Notes under the pieces: generated by a model
What the model was told of the DNA's origin: nothing
What the model saw: the letters and a program-made list of their open reading frames with translations, nothing else
The model's database searches: none
Translations under genes and position numbers: made by a program
NCBI RefSeq assembly: GCF_023667495.1
Contig: NZ_JAMOZL010000005.1
Span: 463,092 to 527,091, forward strand
Origin: Dyadobacter sp. MSC1_007
Lineage (GTDB): Bacteria; Bacteroidota; Bacteroidia; Cytophagales; Spirosomataceae
Direction: 5' to 3'
DNA: 64,000 nt
Shown: in pieces, positions 53,920 to 62,386 of the stretch
Numbering within the stretch: the first letter of the stretch is position 1
Layout: each line of letters begins with the position of its first letter

Positions 53920-54735
53920 TTAAGCATTTCCACCGCGCATTGCAGTCAGCATATTGCCATAAATGCTGTTCAATGACGAAATATTGGTAGTCAGTTTTGA
54001 CATTTCATTCTTGAATACCTGCGATTCCTTAGTCGCGTCAGCCATATTTTCCATAGCGGCTGTCAGGTTACCATAAAATGCGTTCATCGCTTTCAGGTGC
54101 TTGGTAGTGTCCTGAAGTTCCAGTTCATAAACCGCGTTCAACGCGCCCATGTTCTTGGTAATTTGCTGGAATTGGTCGCGGTATGACTGCGCATCTTTGG
54201 TTGCATCAGCCATGGAAGACATTGCATTGATGGCCACACCATAAGACTTGTTCATGTCATTGATAGCAACTGACGCTGATTTAACATTCTTCGCGTAGTC
54301 GTTGGTAGCCACAGTAGCATCGGTCAGATCGCTGATTTTACCAACTGTATCAGAAAGGTTTCTGAACCCTTTGCCCAGGCTATCGAAAATCTCAGGAGAG
54401 AGTTTTGCATTATCCAGCATGTTATCAAGTTTTGCTGTGATGTTGCTGCTCTGTGTGGTGCCACGGCTAATGGCAGGGCCAGTGTAGTCGTCGGCAAGTT
54501 CAGGATAAACGCGTGTCCAGTCCGGATCTTTGTCAGTAGATTGAGTCAGGGTTTGCAATGCGTAAAGCAAGAATATCAGAACTTCGGTTCCAAGACCTGC
54601 TGTAAGCAATGGTCCGCCGAATTCCCAGTGTTGAATTTTTGCCAACGCTCCTAAAATTACAACGGCAGCACCCGCACTATATATTGTTGGTACTAGTTTA
54701 TCCCAAAAAAAATTAGGTCCGCTATTCTTAGCCAT
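53920..54735 (-). CDS. gldL: Gliding motility / T9SS motor protein GldL (PorL)
   Basis: A 271-residue inner-membrane protein with two TM helices (about 15-33 and 41-61) and a long cytoplasmic helical tail rich in Ala, Met and Asn. The motor's key acidic residue is at Glu51 in the second helix (GTEVLIFLLYAL), matching the conserved Glu of F. johnsoniae GldL. GldL and GldM together harvest the proton motive force. Upstream is a terminator-like hairpin after gldK, so the level of gldLMN may be set separately from gldK. Confidence 0.95.
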   Translation of the reverse strand: MAKNSGPNFFWDKLVPTIYSAGAAVVILGALAKIQHWEFGGPLLTAGLGTEVLIFLLYALQTLTQSTDKDPDWTRVYPELADDYTGPAISRGTTQSSNITAKLDNMLDNAKLSPEIFDSLGKGFRNLSDTVGKISDLTDATVATNDYAKNVKSASVAINDMNKSYGVAINAMSSMADATKDAQSYRDQFQQITKNMGALNAVYELELQDTTKHLKAMNAFYGNLTAAMENMADATKESQVFKNEMSKLTTNISSLNSIYGNMLTAMRGGNA

Positions 54736-54803
54736 ACGAATTGAAATCGGTTACAGTGAAAAATTAAAAGTTAGTAAAGTGTTAGATTGATTCGGGTATA
54801 CCG

Positions 54804-54835
54804 TAAAAAAGAAGCAGTGTATAGACGCTGCTTCT
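54804..54835 (-). terminator. Terminator-like hairpin between gldK and gldL
   Basis: On the minus strand AGAAGCAGCGT (54835-54825) pairs with ACACTGCTTCT (54820-54810), followed by T's (54809-54804). It is an 11-bp stem with G:U and a real T-run inside what is usually read as one operon. Confidence 0.65.
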
Positions 54836-54853
54836 CTTGGGGTGGAAGTATTT

Positions 54854-55927
54854 TTAACGGCGACGGGCACGTGCTCCTCCGCGGTCGTTTACATTATCCA
54901 TTACACAACGGAAGCCGATGAAGGCGCGGGTTTCGGTTTCGTACTCGAAAGTCCGGGTGCCGGTTTGCAGGTAGTAAGCAATATCTTTCCATGATCCGCC
55001 TTTCACCACTTTCCGCGGTTCATCCGGATTATCATAGCGTGGGTTCATATCCCATACGATCGCAGTCGCATTGTCTGTGTAAGCATCGGATGTCCATTCT
55101 GCCACGTTTCCAGCCATATTATAGAGGCCGAAGTCGTTTGGATTGTAAGCATTTGCAGGTCCGGTGTAAGGATAGCCATCCGCATCGTAATTACCACGTT
55201 GTGGTTTGAAGTTGGCCAGGAAGCATCCTTTTGCATTCATCGTATATGGATTTCCCCATGGATATTTCGCTACTGCACGTCCGCCTCTTGCAGCCCATTC
55301 CCATTCAGCTTCGGTAGGTAGCCGGAAGCCAGTTGAATTGAACTGTCCTTCTTTGTTCTGGAAATCGTGGAGCAGGTTGGTGCGCCATTTTGAGAAGTAT
55401 TGGGCAGCGACCCAACTTACGCCTACAACAGGATAAGTGTCGAAGCCAGGGTGTTGATAATAGTATTCTACGAATGGATCACCGTTTGAGTAAGCAAAAT
55501 CCTTTTTCCAGACAGTTGTATCGGGATAGTATTTCGACATGATCTCCTCTTCGCCCAATACGGACACAGAGTCAACCAGCAATGCATTCACAAACTGGCG
55601 ATATTCATTATTGGTGATCTCAGTATCGTCCATAAAAAACGAGCTGATTGTCACGCGCCGGTTCATGTTGTTCATGGAGGAAGCAATGTCTTCGTCAGCC
55701 TGGCCCATTACAAAAGAACCTGACGGGATTACAACCATCCCGGCCGGGGTGGTTTGCTTGAATCCTTTACGGGCAGTAGCTGTGATTTCTCCGTTTGAGA
55801 TACCGCTTTCTTCTTTTCCGCCCTTGCCAAACTTGCTCTTGATAAATCCGCAGCTTTGCATGAGCATAAGAGCGGCTACCAAAAGCAGACTTTTGACTCC
55901 ATCCCGATAGAACACTTTCACATTCAT
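54854..55927 (-). CDS. gldK: Gliding motility / T9SS lipoprotein GldK (PorK)
   Basis: A 357-residue outer-membrane lipoprotein with the lipobox LMQSC (Cys26) and a formylglycine-generating-enzyme-like (SUMF1) fold: MVVIPSGSFVMGQADED, ISSFFMDDTEITNNEYRQF, GVSWVAAQYFSKWR, FRLPTEAEWEWAARGG, GNVAEWTSDAY, VVKGGSWKD, FIGFRCVMD. GldK lacks FGE activity and forms the periplasmic ring with GldN. The mature start is followed by a 10-residue Gly/Lys-rich stretch. Start ATG at 55927. Confidence 0.96.
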   Translation of the reverse strand: MNVKVFYRDGVKSLLLVAALMLMQSCGFIKSKFGKGGKEESGISNGEITATARKGFKQTTPAGMVVIPSGSFVMGQADEDIASSMNNMNRRVTISSFFMDDTEITNNEYRQFVNALLVDSVSVLGEEEIMSKYYPDTTVWKKDFAYSNGDPFVEYYYQHPGFDTYPVVGVSWVAAQYFSKWRTNLLHDFQNKEGQFNSTGFRLPTEAEWEWAARGGRAVAKYPWGNPYTMNAKGCFLANFKPQRGNYDADGYPYTGPANAYNPNDFGLYNMAGNVAEWTSDAYTDNATAIVWDMNPRYDNPDEPRKVVKGGSWKDIAYYLQTGTRTFEYETETRAFIGFRCVMDNVNDRGGARARRR

Positions 55928-56285
55928 AGTGGTTTTGTAAATTTTTGAATAATAAAATGCTAGCCTAAAAACGTCAACGAATGATATCTAGTATACTTGA
56001 AATAAAAACAAAATAGGGCCCCCGGACCGAGGTGACACTTAACCGATTGCTCATCGAAAACATGTACACCGCAGTTGCTAAATCAGTGTTTATCGACTTA
56101 ACGTAAGAATAGTGCAATTGGTATGAAGCCAGATTATTTTACAAATATAAATCAAAGTTTCGCAAACTGATTCACACGAGTTACCAACAGGCTTGTAAAA
56201 AGCGTCGATTTGACAGTGAATTCTTTGATTTTTAATAATTTCGGGATCAAATATTAATATTAATCGAAGAGAATCGGTCAATTAT
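55928..56285. other. Intergenic region between porP and gldK
   Basis: About 358 bp of AT-rich DNA without a reading frame of note. On the minus strand a perfect TATATTTG -7 box at 56149-56142 may start gldK with a leader of about 210 nt. No convincing terminator for porP is visible, so read-through from porP into gldK remains possible. AATATTAATATT near 56253-56264 is a simple palindrome. Confidence 0.45.
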
Positions 56286-57263
56286 TTAAAAACGGAAGCG
56301 CGGGGTCCGGATGATGGTCTTCTTTCCGAATTTAGGAGAAGGCAAAGCGTAGGAAAGCATTACTTCAAAGGAAGAAGGTGACTTCGCCTTGTCTCCGCCC
56401 ACAACCATATCATAGGCTCCGGAAAGCCTAAGGGACTGATCTGGCAGCAGATAAACGCCTCCCATGATGATAAAGTAAGTGTCCTGTTGCCTGTAAGTAC
56501 CGCCGATCCAGTAGCGTTTATTGTAGGTTACCGTCGCGCCGCCTTCCACGGAAATGGTGCTGATATCAGATTTTACCAATACTATAGGTTGAATATCCAG
56601 CAGATAGCCCAGTTCCACATTTACTCCTGCATTAAAATACAATGTTCTTGGCAGCGGGTTGGTGCCGGTTTCAGAACCGAGCTGATATTTTGGTTTCAGG
56701 AAATGGTTCAGCGAAACGCCTGCGTAAAAAGTCTCATTCTCGAATCTTGCACCTACTGAGAAATCAGGGTTCATTTCTGAAATAACACCGGTCTGGATCA
56801 GAGGATCATTCGGGTCGCGGGCACGAAGCTTGCCGTAGTCAATGGCCTGGCGAAATAGTCCTGCGCTGGCCCCTACCTGAAACTTACCGCCAGCAAGTGG
56901 GATGTGGTAGGCTGCCGAGAGTTTGAAATCCTGGTCGGTACGGGGACCGCTTTTATCATTTAATGCATAAAACCCGATGCCGAAGTTCTTGAACGGCATG
57001 CTGAAAGAGAAAAGCTGAGTGGAAAGCGCGCCGCCTGTATCGTCGAGGTTAGTTCCCTGGTAGCCTGCATATTGCGTCCTGTGCGTAAGCTGGAATTTGG
57101 TAAGGCCATCCGCACCTGCCGCTGCCGGGTTAAGGTAAAGCTGATTTAACGAAAATAAGCTGAACTGAGCATCTTTCTGGGCAACCGCACAAACCGGGAA
57201 CAGGAGTAAAAAGGCAAATGGCCGGATATATCTGATACTTCGAAAGGTAAACGTCAAAGTCAT
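56286..57263 (-). CDS. porP: PorP/SprF-family type IX secretion outer-membrane protein
   Basis: A 325-residue protein with a signal peptide (ending AVAQKDAQ) and the PorP/SprF beta-barrel pattern: QKDAQFSLFSLNQLYLNPAAAGADG at the mature N-terminus, FGIGFYALNDKSGPRTDQDFKLSAAYHIPLAGGKFQVGASAG, LGYLLDIQPIVLVKSD and the terminal strand of F-rich residues. PorP/SprF proteins link the GldKLMN core to secreted adhesins. It lies upstream of gldK in the same direction, as in other Bacteroidota. Confidence 0.92.
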   Translation of the reverse strand: MTLTFTFRSIRYIRPFAFLLLFPVCAVAQKDAQFSLFSLNQLYLNPAAAGADGLTKFQLTHRTQYAGYQGTNLDDTGGALSTQLFSFSMPFKNFGIGFYALNDKSGPRTDQDFKLSAAYHIPLAGGKFQVGASAGLFRQAIDYGKLRARDPNDPLIQTGVISEMNPDFSVGARFENETFYAGVSLNHFLKPKYQLGSETGTNPLPRTLYFNAGVNVELGYLLDIQPIVLVKSDISTISVEGGATVTYNKRYWIGGTYRQQDTYFIIMGGVYLLPDQSLRLSGAYDMVVGGDKAKSPSSFEVMLSYALPSPKFGKKTIIRTPRFRF

Positions 57264-57350
57264 GCGTCTGGGTTTGATTTAAGGAACACGCTGATAAGCT
57301 TTGGGATTTAATTCATAACGCATATTGCTTAAAAAAATTGATATAAACAT

Positions 57351-57383
57351 AAAAAAGCCCTGGAAATTTTCCAGGGCTTTTTT
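57351..57383 (-). terminator. Terminator of hemD
   Basis: AAAAAAGCCCTGGAAA (57351-57366) and TTTCCAGGGCTTTTTT (57368-57383) form a strong GC stem with A/T tails, just after the hemD stop and before the porP start. Confidence 0.85.
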
Positions 57384-57396
57384 ACTCAAATCCGGG

Positions 57397-58179
57397 TTAG
57401 GCATTGTTCGCTTGCCGGATGTATAAATCGAGTGCTCCGGTCATCGAAGGCGCATTTGGCAGCGGCGCCTGAATGTCAAGGACAAGCCCGGCGTCCTCTA
57501 CGGCCTTGGCCGTGGTTGGGCCAAATGCGGCGATGCGCGTATAGTTCTGCTTGAAGTCTGGGAAGTTGTCAAAAAGCGATTTAATTCCCGATGGACTGAA
57601 GAATGCAATGATATCGTAGTAAACGTCTTCCAGGTCCGACAAATCGGCAGAAGCTGTCTGGTACATCGTTGCCTCCGTGAAGTGAAATTCTTCGGTGTCG
57701 GCAAACTCAGGGATGTCGTTTTTCCTTACATCTGAGCAAGGATACAGGAATTTTTCTTTTTTGTGCTTCCTCATCAATTCGATGAGCTCGGCAGCAGTTT
57801 TTGTTCCTGTAAAGATTTTCCGTTTCCGGATCACAATGTACTTCTGAAGGTAGTTGGCCGTCTGTTCCGAAATACAGAAATATTTCATAGTTGCAGGCAC
57901 CTCAACCCTTCCTTCGTTGCAAATGCGGAAGAAGTGATCAATTGCATTACGGCTTGTGAAAATCACCGCCGTATGGTCCAGAATGTTGATTTTTTGTTTG
58001 CGAAAGTCTTTGTAAGAAACCCCGTCAATCTGAATGAACGGCCGGAAATCAACTTTGATATTATACTTTCTGGCTAATTCGTAGTACGGTGAATTCTCGT
58101 CGGCTGGTCGGGATTGACTTACCAAAAGGCTGGTTACTTTCTTTAGTCTGTCCTGATCAAAATTGATGGTATCACTCAT
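57397..58179 (-). CDS. hemD: Uroporphyrinogen-III synthase
   Basis: A 260-residue HemD. The two-lobed fold is visible as repeated Rossmann-like patterns: VSQSRPADENSPYYELARKYNIKVDFRPFIQID, HTAVIFTSRNAIDHFFRI, KYFCISEQTANYLQKY, KFLYPCSDVRKNDIPEFA, YDIIAFFSPSGIKSLFDNF, RIAAFGPTTAKAVEDAGL. It closes the tetrapyrrole ring for haem and cobalamin-type cofactors. It follows the DUF4271 gene by 41 bp, a linkage typical for this phylum. Confidence 0.9.
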   Translation of the reverse strand: MSDTINFDQDRLKKVTSLLVSQSRPADENSPYYELARKYNIKVDFRPFIQIDGVSYKDFRKQKINILDHTAVIFTSRNAIDHFFRICNEGRVEVPATMKYFCISEQTANYLQKYIVIRKRKIFTGTKTAAELIELMRKHKKEKFLYPCSDVRKNDIPEFADTEEFHFTEATMYQTASADLSDLEDVYYDIIAFFSPSGIKSLFDNFPDFKQNYTRIAAFGPTTAKAVEDAGLVLDIQAPLPNAPSMTGALDLYIRQANNA

Positions 58180-58220
58180 GTATAATCCTCATTAGTTTAT
58201 TCCCAATTCATCTTCTCTGA

Positions 58221-59399
58221 TTATAAAGCAAACTTCATACTCACAATGAGAGGGATTATTTCAATGACACAAAGGTAAGAAAATAAATAGAGATTAATCA
58301 ACGAGCCGGTTGGCTTGGCTACAACATAAAGTCCGGCGAACCGCGCCAGATAAAAGAAAAGAAATGGGAATAGAATGTATGGTCTGCTGGCATCCAGCCA
58401 GTTAATATGGTTGAAGCTCAACGCGAATATAACCAGGAAAGCAAAGGCGTAAAACAGGTAGGAAGATTGTACTATTTTGATAAATATAATGTCGACTTGT
58501 TTGTCAAGATTCAGCATATTGCCGGCCAGTACCATGCATACATATTTTGCATAGATCAGCAGGAAAAAGATGAGTGACAAGATGCAAAAATCGCCCAGGA
58601 TCTGAAGTGTATTGGCCTTCTCTGATAATATTGTACTGACAGAAAAGAGGTTAACCTTATTAATGGAGAAATAGATCACTACAAAGCTCATCATCATGGC
58701 ACTGATCACGACAAAGAAAATGACTGTATTGCTGTAAGGCTTGTTGATCTTGGAAAGCTGGTCGCGGGGGTCGTTGTTGAAGAACTCGATTGGATTTATC
58801 AAACGTATGAATGATAAAGGATTGAGATTGAAAATCCACACATTCAGAATCAGGATAATCACCAGGGCAATCCCCGCAAAGTTACCGAACGGTGAAAATG
58901 AGATGGGTTTAATATTGATAAAACCCGAGCGCGTGTTGGTAACTATGCCACTATCGCTTTGCTTTTTTTTATTACAAAGCAGTACAGTTTTGTCCCCAAC
59001 CCCCGGACTGCCATAGATTGTCAGCAGTAACTCGTCTTTGCGGTAAACTTTATAAAGGCTGTCGATACTAAGCTCCTGCCATTTGCCCGGGCTAAGTTTG
59101 CTCTGCAACGCGCCTTCCAGAAAGAGGTAACCCTCGTTTTCAACCTGGACAAGCAGTGAATATCGCCTGTTTTTGATCAGGTCAATGTAGAGGCTGGCAA
59201 ACCGTGTTCCTTCATTCACACCTTGCGAAAACGGGACGTAGTTTTTGTACTGATCGTTGTATACCAGCCAGTCGTTGTGATAATCGAAAACAGGAAAGAA
59301 CTGGCCAGGGACAGCCCTGATGGCGGCGACGGAGCACGTCCCGGATAAGGTAACCGCGATAAAAAAAGCCCAAAAGAAAGGTGAGCGTATGGACTTCAT
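58221..59399 (-). CDS. DUF4271 membrane protein
   Basis: A 392-residue protein with a signal-like N-terminus, an extracytoplasmic domain of about 140 residues (FPVFDYHNDWLVYNDQYKNYVPFS...), then about six TM helices (from GIALVIILILNVWIF at 178 onward). DUF4271 proteins are conserved in Bacteroidota beside hemD and gld genes, with no known function; co-location with porP/gldK suggests a link to the T9SS. The start codon (ATG 59399) lies only 6 bp after a terminator hairpin. Confidence 0.85.
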   Translation of the reverse strand: MKSIRSPFFWAFFIAVTLSGTCSVAAIRAVPGQFFPVFDYHNDWLVYNDQYKNYVPFSQGVNEGTRFASLYIDLIKNRRYSLLVQVENEGYLFLEGALQSKLSPGKWQELSIDSLYKVYRKDELLLTIYGSPGVGDKTVLLCNKKKQSDSGIVTNTRSGFINIKPISFSPFGNFAGIALVIILILNVWIFNLNPLSFIRLINPIEFFNNDPRDQLSKINKPYSNTVIFFVVISAMMMSFVVIYFSINKVNLFSVSTILSEKANTLQILGDFCILSLIFFLLIYAKYVCMVLAGNMLNLDKQVDIIFIKIVQSSYLFYAFAFLVIFALSFNHINWLDASRPYILFPFLFFYLARFAGLYVVAKPTGSLINLYLFSYLCVIEIIPLIVSMKFAL

Positions 59400-59404
59400 T
59401 TGTA

Positions 59405-59432
59405 TAAAAAAGGGCGGGGTTTCCCCAGCCCT
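59405..59432 (-). terminator. Terminator of sucD abutting the DUF4271 start codon
   Basis: On the minus strand AGGGCTGGGG (59432-59423) pairs with CCCCGCCCT (59419-59411), followed by six T's and ATACAA before ATG 59399. It ends sucD transcription and may attenuate DUF4271. Confidence 0.75.
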
Positions 59433-59459
59433 CTTATGTCGTTATTTGTTAGCAATGCA

Positions 59460-60338
59460 CTATTTTTTTCCAAGAGCAAGCAACATCGTCTCGCCGATCA
59501 ATGCAGGTGACTCTGCTACAAAGATGCCTGATTCTTTCATAATTCTGATCTTGGCTTCCGCAGTATCGTCAGCGCCGCCGATAATTGCACCGGCATGGCC
59601 CATACGACGGCCTTTTGGAGCAGTTTGTCCCGCGATAAAGCCTACAACCGGCTTTTTATTGCCTGTCGACTTGATATAGTTGGCTGCGTCTGCCTCCATG
59701 CTTCCGCCGATCTCACCAATCATGACGATCGCTTCTGTTTCGTCGTCGTTCATCAGCAATTCAACCGCTTCTTTGGTGGTGGTGCCAATGATGGGGTCAC
59801 CGCCAATACCGATTGCAGTAGTTTGTCCCAGTCCTGCACGTGTGAGCTGGTCAACAGCCTCGTAGGTAAGTGTTCCTGATTTTGAAACCAGACCGATCGT
59901 TCCTTTTTTGAAGATAAAGCCTGGCATAATACCCACTTTACATTCTTCTGCGGTGATCACACCAGGGCAGTTAGGCCCGATAAGGCGGCAGTTTTTATTC
60001 TTGATATATTCTTTTGCCTGCATCATATCCTTGGTAGGGATACCTTCGGTGATACAGACGATCACGCCGATACCAGCATCAGCAGCTTCCATGATTGCGT
60101 CAGCAGCAAAAGCCGGCGGAACAAAGATGATGGCAACGTCTGCTCCGGTAGCACGTACGGCAAGGTCAACAGTATTGAAAACAGGTCTTTCTAAATGAGA
60201 AAGCCCACCTTTGCCAGGCGTAACACCACCTACGACATTCGTACCGTATTCAATCATTTGTTGGGCATGGAAAGAGCCCTCCGAACCGGTAAATCCCTGA
60301 ACTATAATCTTAGAATTTTTATTAACTAAAACGCTCAT
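59460..60338 (-). CDS. sucD: Succinyl-CoA ligase (ADP-forming) alpha subunit
   Basis: A 292-residue TCA-cycle enzyme subunit. The CoA-binding Rossmann part has [33 protein letters not shown], and [21 protein letters not shown] and the phospho-His of [12 protein letters not shown] are present. It forms succinate, CoA and NTP from succinyl-CoA with SucC, which is not in the window. The length is normal for the alpha subunit. Confidence 0.97.
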   Translation of the reverse strand: MSVLVNKNSKIIVQGFTGSEGSFHAQQMIEYGTNVVGGVTPGKGGLSHLERPVFNTVDLAVRATGADVAIIFVPPAFAADAIMEAADAGIGVIVCITEGIPTKDMMQAKEYIKNKNCRLIGPNCPGVITAEECKVGIMPGFIFKKGTIGLVSKSGTLTYEAVDQLTRAGLGQTTAIGIGGDPIIGTTTKEAVELLMNDDETEAIVMIGEIGGSMEADAANYIKSTGNKKPVVGFIAGQTAPKGRRMGHAGAIIGGADDTAEAKIRIMKESGIFVAESPALIGETMLLALGKK

Positions 60339-60441
60339 GTTGGTAAATCAGTTTTTTTGGTAAAAGTAGGACGAAAAGCACGAAGTAGCAAAATGTAGTC
60401 AGAATTTGTAAATTGCTTTTTTGACAACATGGCGGCTGTTT

Positions 60442-61044
60442 ATGAATATATTTCTGAATCCACATATATTTTCTAACCTCGTTCTAACCATTGCCAGTTT
60501 ATTCGTTTTCTTCCGGTACTTCTGGCAGCAACCCGTTTTGATACGATGGCTCTGGGGTATCTTTTTTGGCAGCATAGCATTGGTTGCGCTCAGCGAAATG
60601 CTGGTATATGCAGGTGTCGAACGGCTCGATAATGTCAGGGAGTTCGTGGTTTCAGGTGAAATGACGCTCGGTGCCATATGTCTCGTCTCAGCCTCGTGGT
60701 GCCTGATTATGCGCTATGAAAGTGGGACGTTCCTGTTCACATCCACAGTGGCACTTGGATTACTGCTGTTTTATTGCATTACCTGGTTTAAAGTAGAATA
60801 TGTGGGCTTGATTATCAAGTCGTTCTGTATTCTGGTAACACTTCTTATTTCCTGTGTAGGGCTTGCGAGTCGCCAGAAAAGTGCCCTTTGGGTTGTGTTC
60901 TCCATGATGCTGCTCGCATTGTCGACCAAGTCGGGCAAGCTGCCGATCCCGATGGACCCGGTGGATATTAACCACTATATGATGGTGTTGTCGGTGCTTT
61001 GTGCGGGGCGTGCTGTACGTGACCAGTATAAGGTTCTGTTCTGA
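60442..61044 (+). CDS. Polytopic membrane protein of unknown function
   Basis: A 200-residue protein, started at ATG 60442 (MNIFLNPHIFSNLVLTIASLFVFF); the in-frame TTG at 60421 is not favoured. Six or seven hydrophobic segments (about 10-27, 33-52, 70-88, 95-113, 120-141, 148-165 and 178-192) with short polar loops and a few conserved-looking acidic residues (ALSEMLVYAGVERL). I do not recognise a named family. It is divergent from sucD and lies 103 bp before azurin on the same strand. Confidence 0.65.
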   Translation: MNIFLNPHIFSNLVLTIASLFVFFRYFWQQPVLIRWLWGIFFGSIALVALSEMLVYAGVERLDNVREFVVSGEMTLGAICLVSASWCLIMRYESGTFLFTSTVALGLLLFYCITWFKVEYVGLIIKSFCILVTLLISCVGLASRQKSALWVVFSMMLLALSTKSGKLPIPMDPVDINHYMMVLSVLCAGRAVRDQYKVLF

Positions 61045-61147
61045 AATTTAAGTTTCAAACAATTGTTAATGAATTGTTTTTTTAGAATGTCGTGTCGTAA
61101 ATTGCGTCGATTAATTTAAAACAAACAAGTTTACTAATACTCTTAAT

Positions 61148-61645
61148 ATGAAAAGGACTAAGTATGGCGTAATGCTTCTTGCCTCGGTAATGGCTTTCGG
61201 AGCGGTTACAATGAATTCTGTTGCTGCGAAGGTATCACCCGCCAAAGCTGTGACGGCCGATGTGAAACAAGCTAAAACGATCGTAATAAAAGGAAGTGAT
61301 GCAATGCAGTTCGACCTGAAAGAGATCAAAGTGAAGGCTGGGCAGAAAGTAAAATTGACCTTGACTCACTCAGGTAAATTGGCGAAAGCTGCAATGGGAC
61401 ATAACTGGGTTCTTCTGAAACCAGGTACTGACGTTGCTGCATTCGGCTCGAAAGCTGCTGCTGCGAGAGAAACTGAATACATCCCTAAGACAGAAGCTGC
61501 GAGCATCATCGCACATACCAAGCTTGTTGGTGGCGGTGAAAGCGATACAATTGAATTCACAGCTCCTGCAAAAGGAACTTACACATACATTTGCAGCTTC
61601 CCAGGGCATTATGCCTTGATGAAAGGTAGCTTCATTGTTGAATAA
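61148..61645 (+). CDS. Azurin-type cupredoxin
   Basis: A 165-residue periplasmic blue-copper protein with a signal peptide (to about residue 27, SVAAK). The type-1 copper ligands are His85 (AMGHNWVLL), Cys149, His154 and Met158 (YICSFPGHYALMKG), with the azurin-like DAMQFDLKEIKVKAG and TKLVGGGESDTIEFTAP segments. It carries single electrons, usually to or from a cytochrome or a copper oxidase. It is 30 kb from the putative copper monooxygenase genes, so any link is only speculative. A terminator follows. Confidence 0.95.
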   Translation: MKRTKYGVMLLASVMAFGAVTMNSVAAKVSPAKAVTADVKQAKTIVIKGSDAMQFDLKEIKVKAGQKVKLTLTHSGKLAKAAMGHNWVLLKPGTDVAAFGSKAAAARETEYIPKTEAASIIAHTKLVGGGESDTIEFTAPAKGTYTYICSFPGHYALMKGSFIVE

Positions 61646-61667
61646 GCATTTCAATTGAAGATATAGC

Positions 61668-61702
61668 AGAGGCGCTGATGCAAATCGGCGCCTCTCTTTT
61701 TT
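61668..61702 (+). terminator. Terminator of the azurin gene
   Basis: AGAGGCGCTGAT (61668-61679) pairs with ATCGGCGCCTCT (61684-61695), followed by CTTTTTT. Confidence 0.8.
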
Positions 61703-61703
61703 G

Positions 61704-62237
61704 TCAGATCTCTGCTAATTGCTTTTCGATCAGGTCAATCACTTCCGGGCGGTCCCATTGTGAAGCGCCGATTTCCTCCGTGAGGATTTTTCCCTTATAA
61801 ATGATGTAGGTTCGCGGAATAGCATTCCCGTCGAGAGCAGCGGGATAAGGTCCTGCATATTGATAAAATGGCAGGTCATAGCCTTTTCTCGCGATAAAAG
61901 GCACGACGGTTTCGGCATCTTCGTCCGAAATAATGTAGAACGCTACTTTTTTGTGCTCCTTATATTTGTTATAAAGCTTTTGAATGCCAGGCATTTCCAT
62001 ATTGCAAGGTCCGCACCAGGTCGCCCAGACATTGACGAACGAAACCTTGTTTTCATCCATTGCGACCGGCTTCCCGTCCAGACTAGTCAGCGATAAATAT
62101 ACAGACTCAGGCGCAGCAGGAGGGGATACGTCGGCGACCGGCTGGTCAACGGGTGATTTGAAAAACGAAAAATAAACGGCAGCTAAGGCTAAGAGGACCA
62201 GAAATGCCAGGGCTATTTTCTTTGTTCCAGGTGTCAT
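61704..62237 (-). CDS. TlpA-like membrane-anchored thioredoxin
   Basis: A 177-residue protein with an N-terminal TM anchor (about 8-25) and a periplasmic thioredoxin domain with WCGPC (Cys75, Cys78), FVNVWATWCGPCNMEMPGIQKLYNKYK, then the cis-Pro region NAIPRTYIIYKGKI. It reduces disulfides, perhaps for cytochrome c or copper-site assembly in the periplasm. It converges on azurin with about 60 bp between stops. Confidence 0.9.
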   Translation of the reverse strand: MTPGTKKIALAFLVLLALAAVYFSFFKSPVDQPVADVSPPAAPESVYLSLTSLDGKPVAMDENKVSFVNVWATWCGPCNMEMPGIQKLYNKYKEHKKVAFYIISDEDAETVVPFIARKGYDLPFYQYAGPYPAALDGNAIPRTYIIYKGKILTEEIGASQWDRPEVIDLIEKQLAEI

Positions 62238-62386
62238 AATTGATGTGGACTTGGTGAATACTTGTAGATGTGGCGAACCGCCTTCTTTCCAAAAATAGGG
62301 CTTTTCTTTTTTTGATGCTGACTCGGAATTTGAATACTTTTATACACTAAATAAAAAACATCGATTTGCGGAAAAGGTTTACATTC

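Noticed and set aside
61148..61645. Azurin as the electron donor of the PmoCAB-like system
   Set aside because: It lies about 30 kb away in another transcription unit; there is no sequence evidence for the link beyond both being copper proteins.
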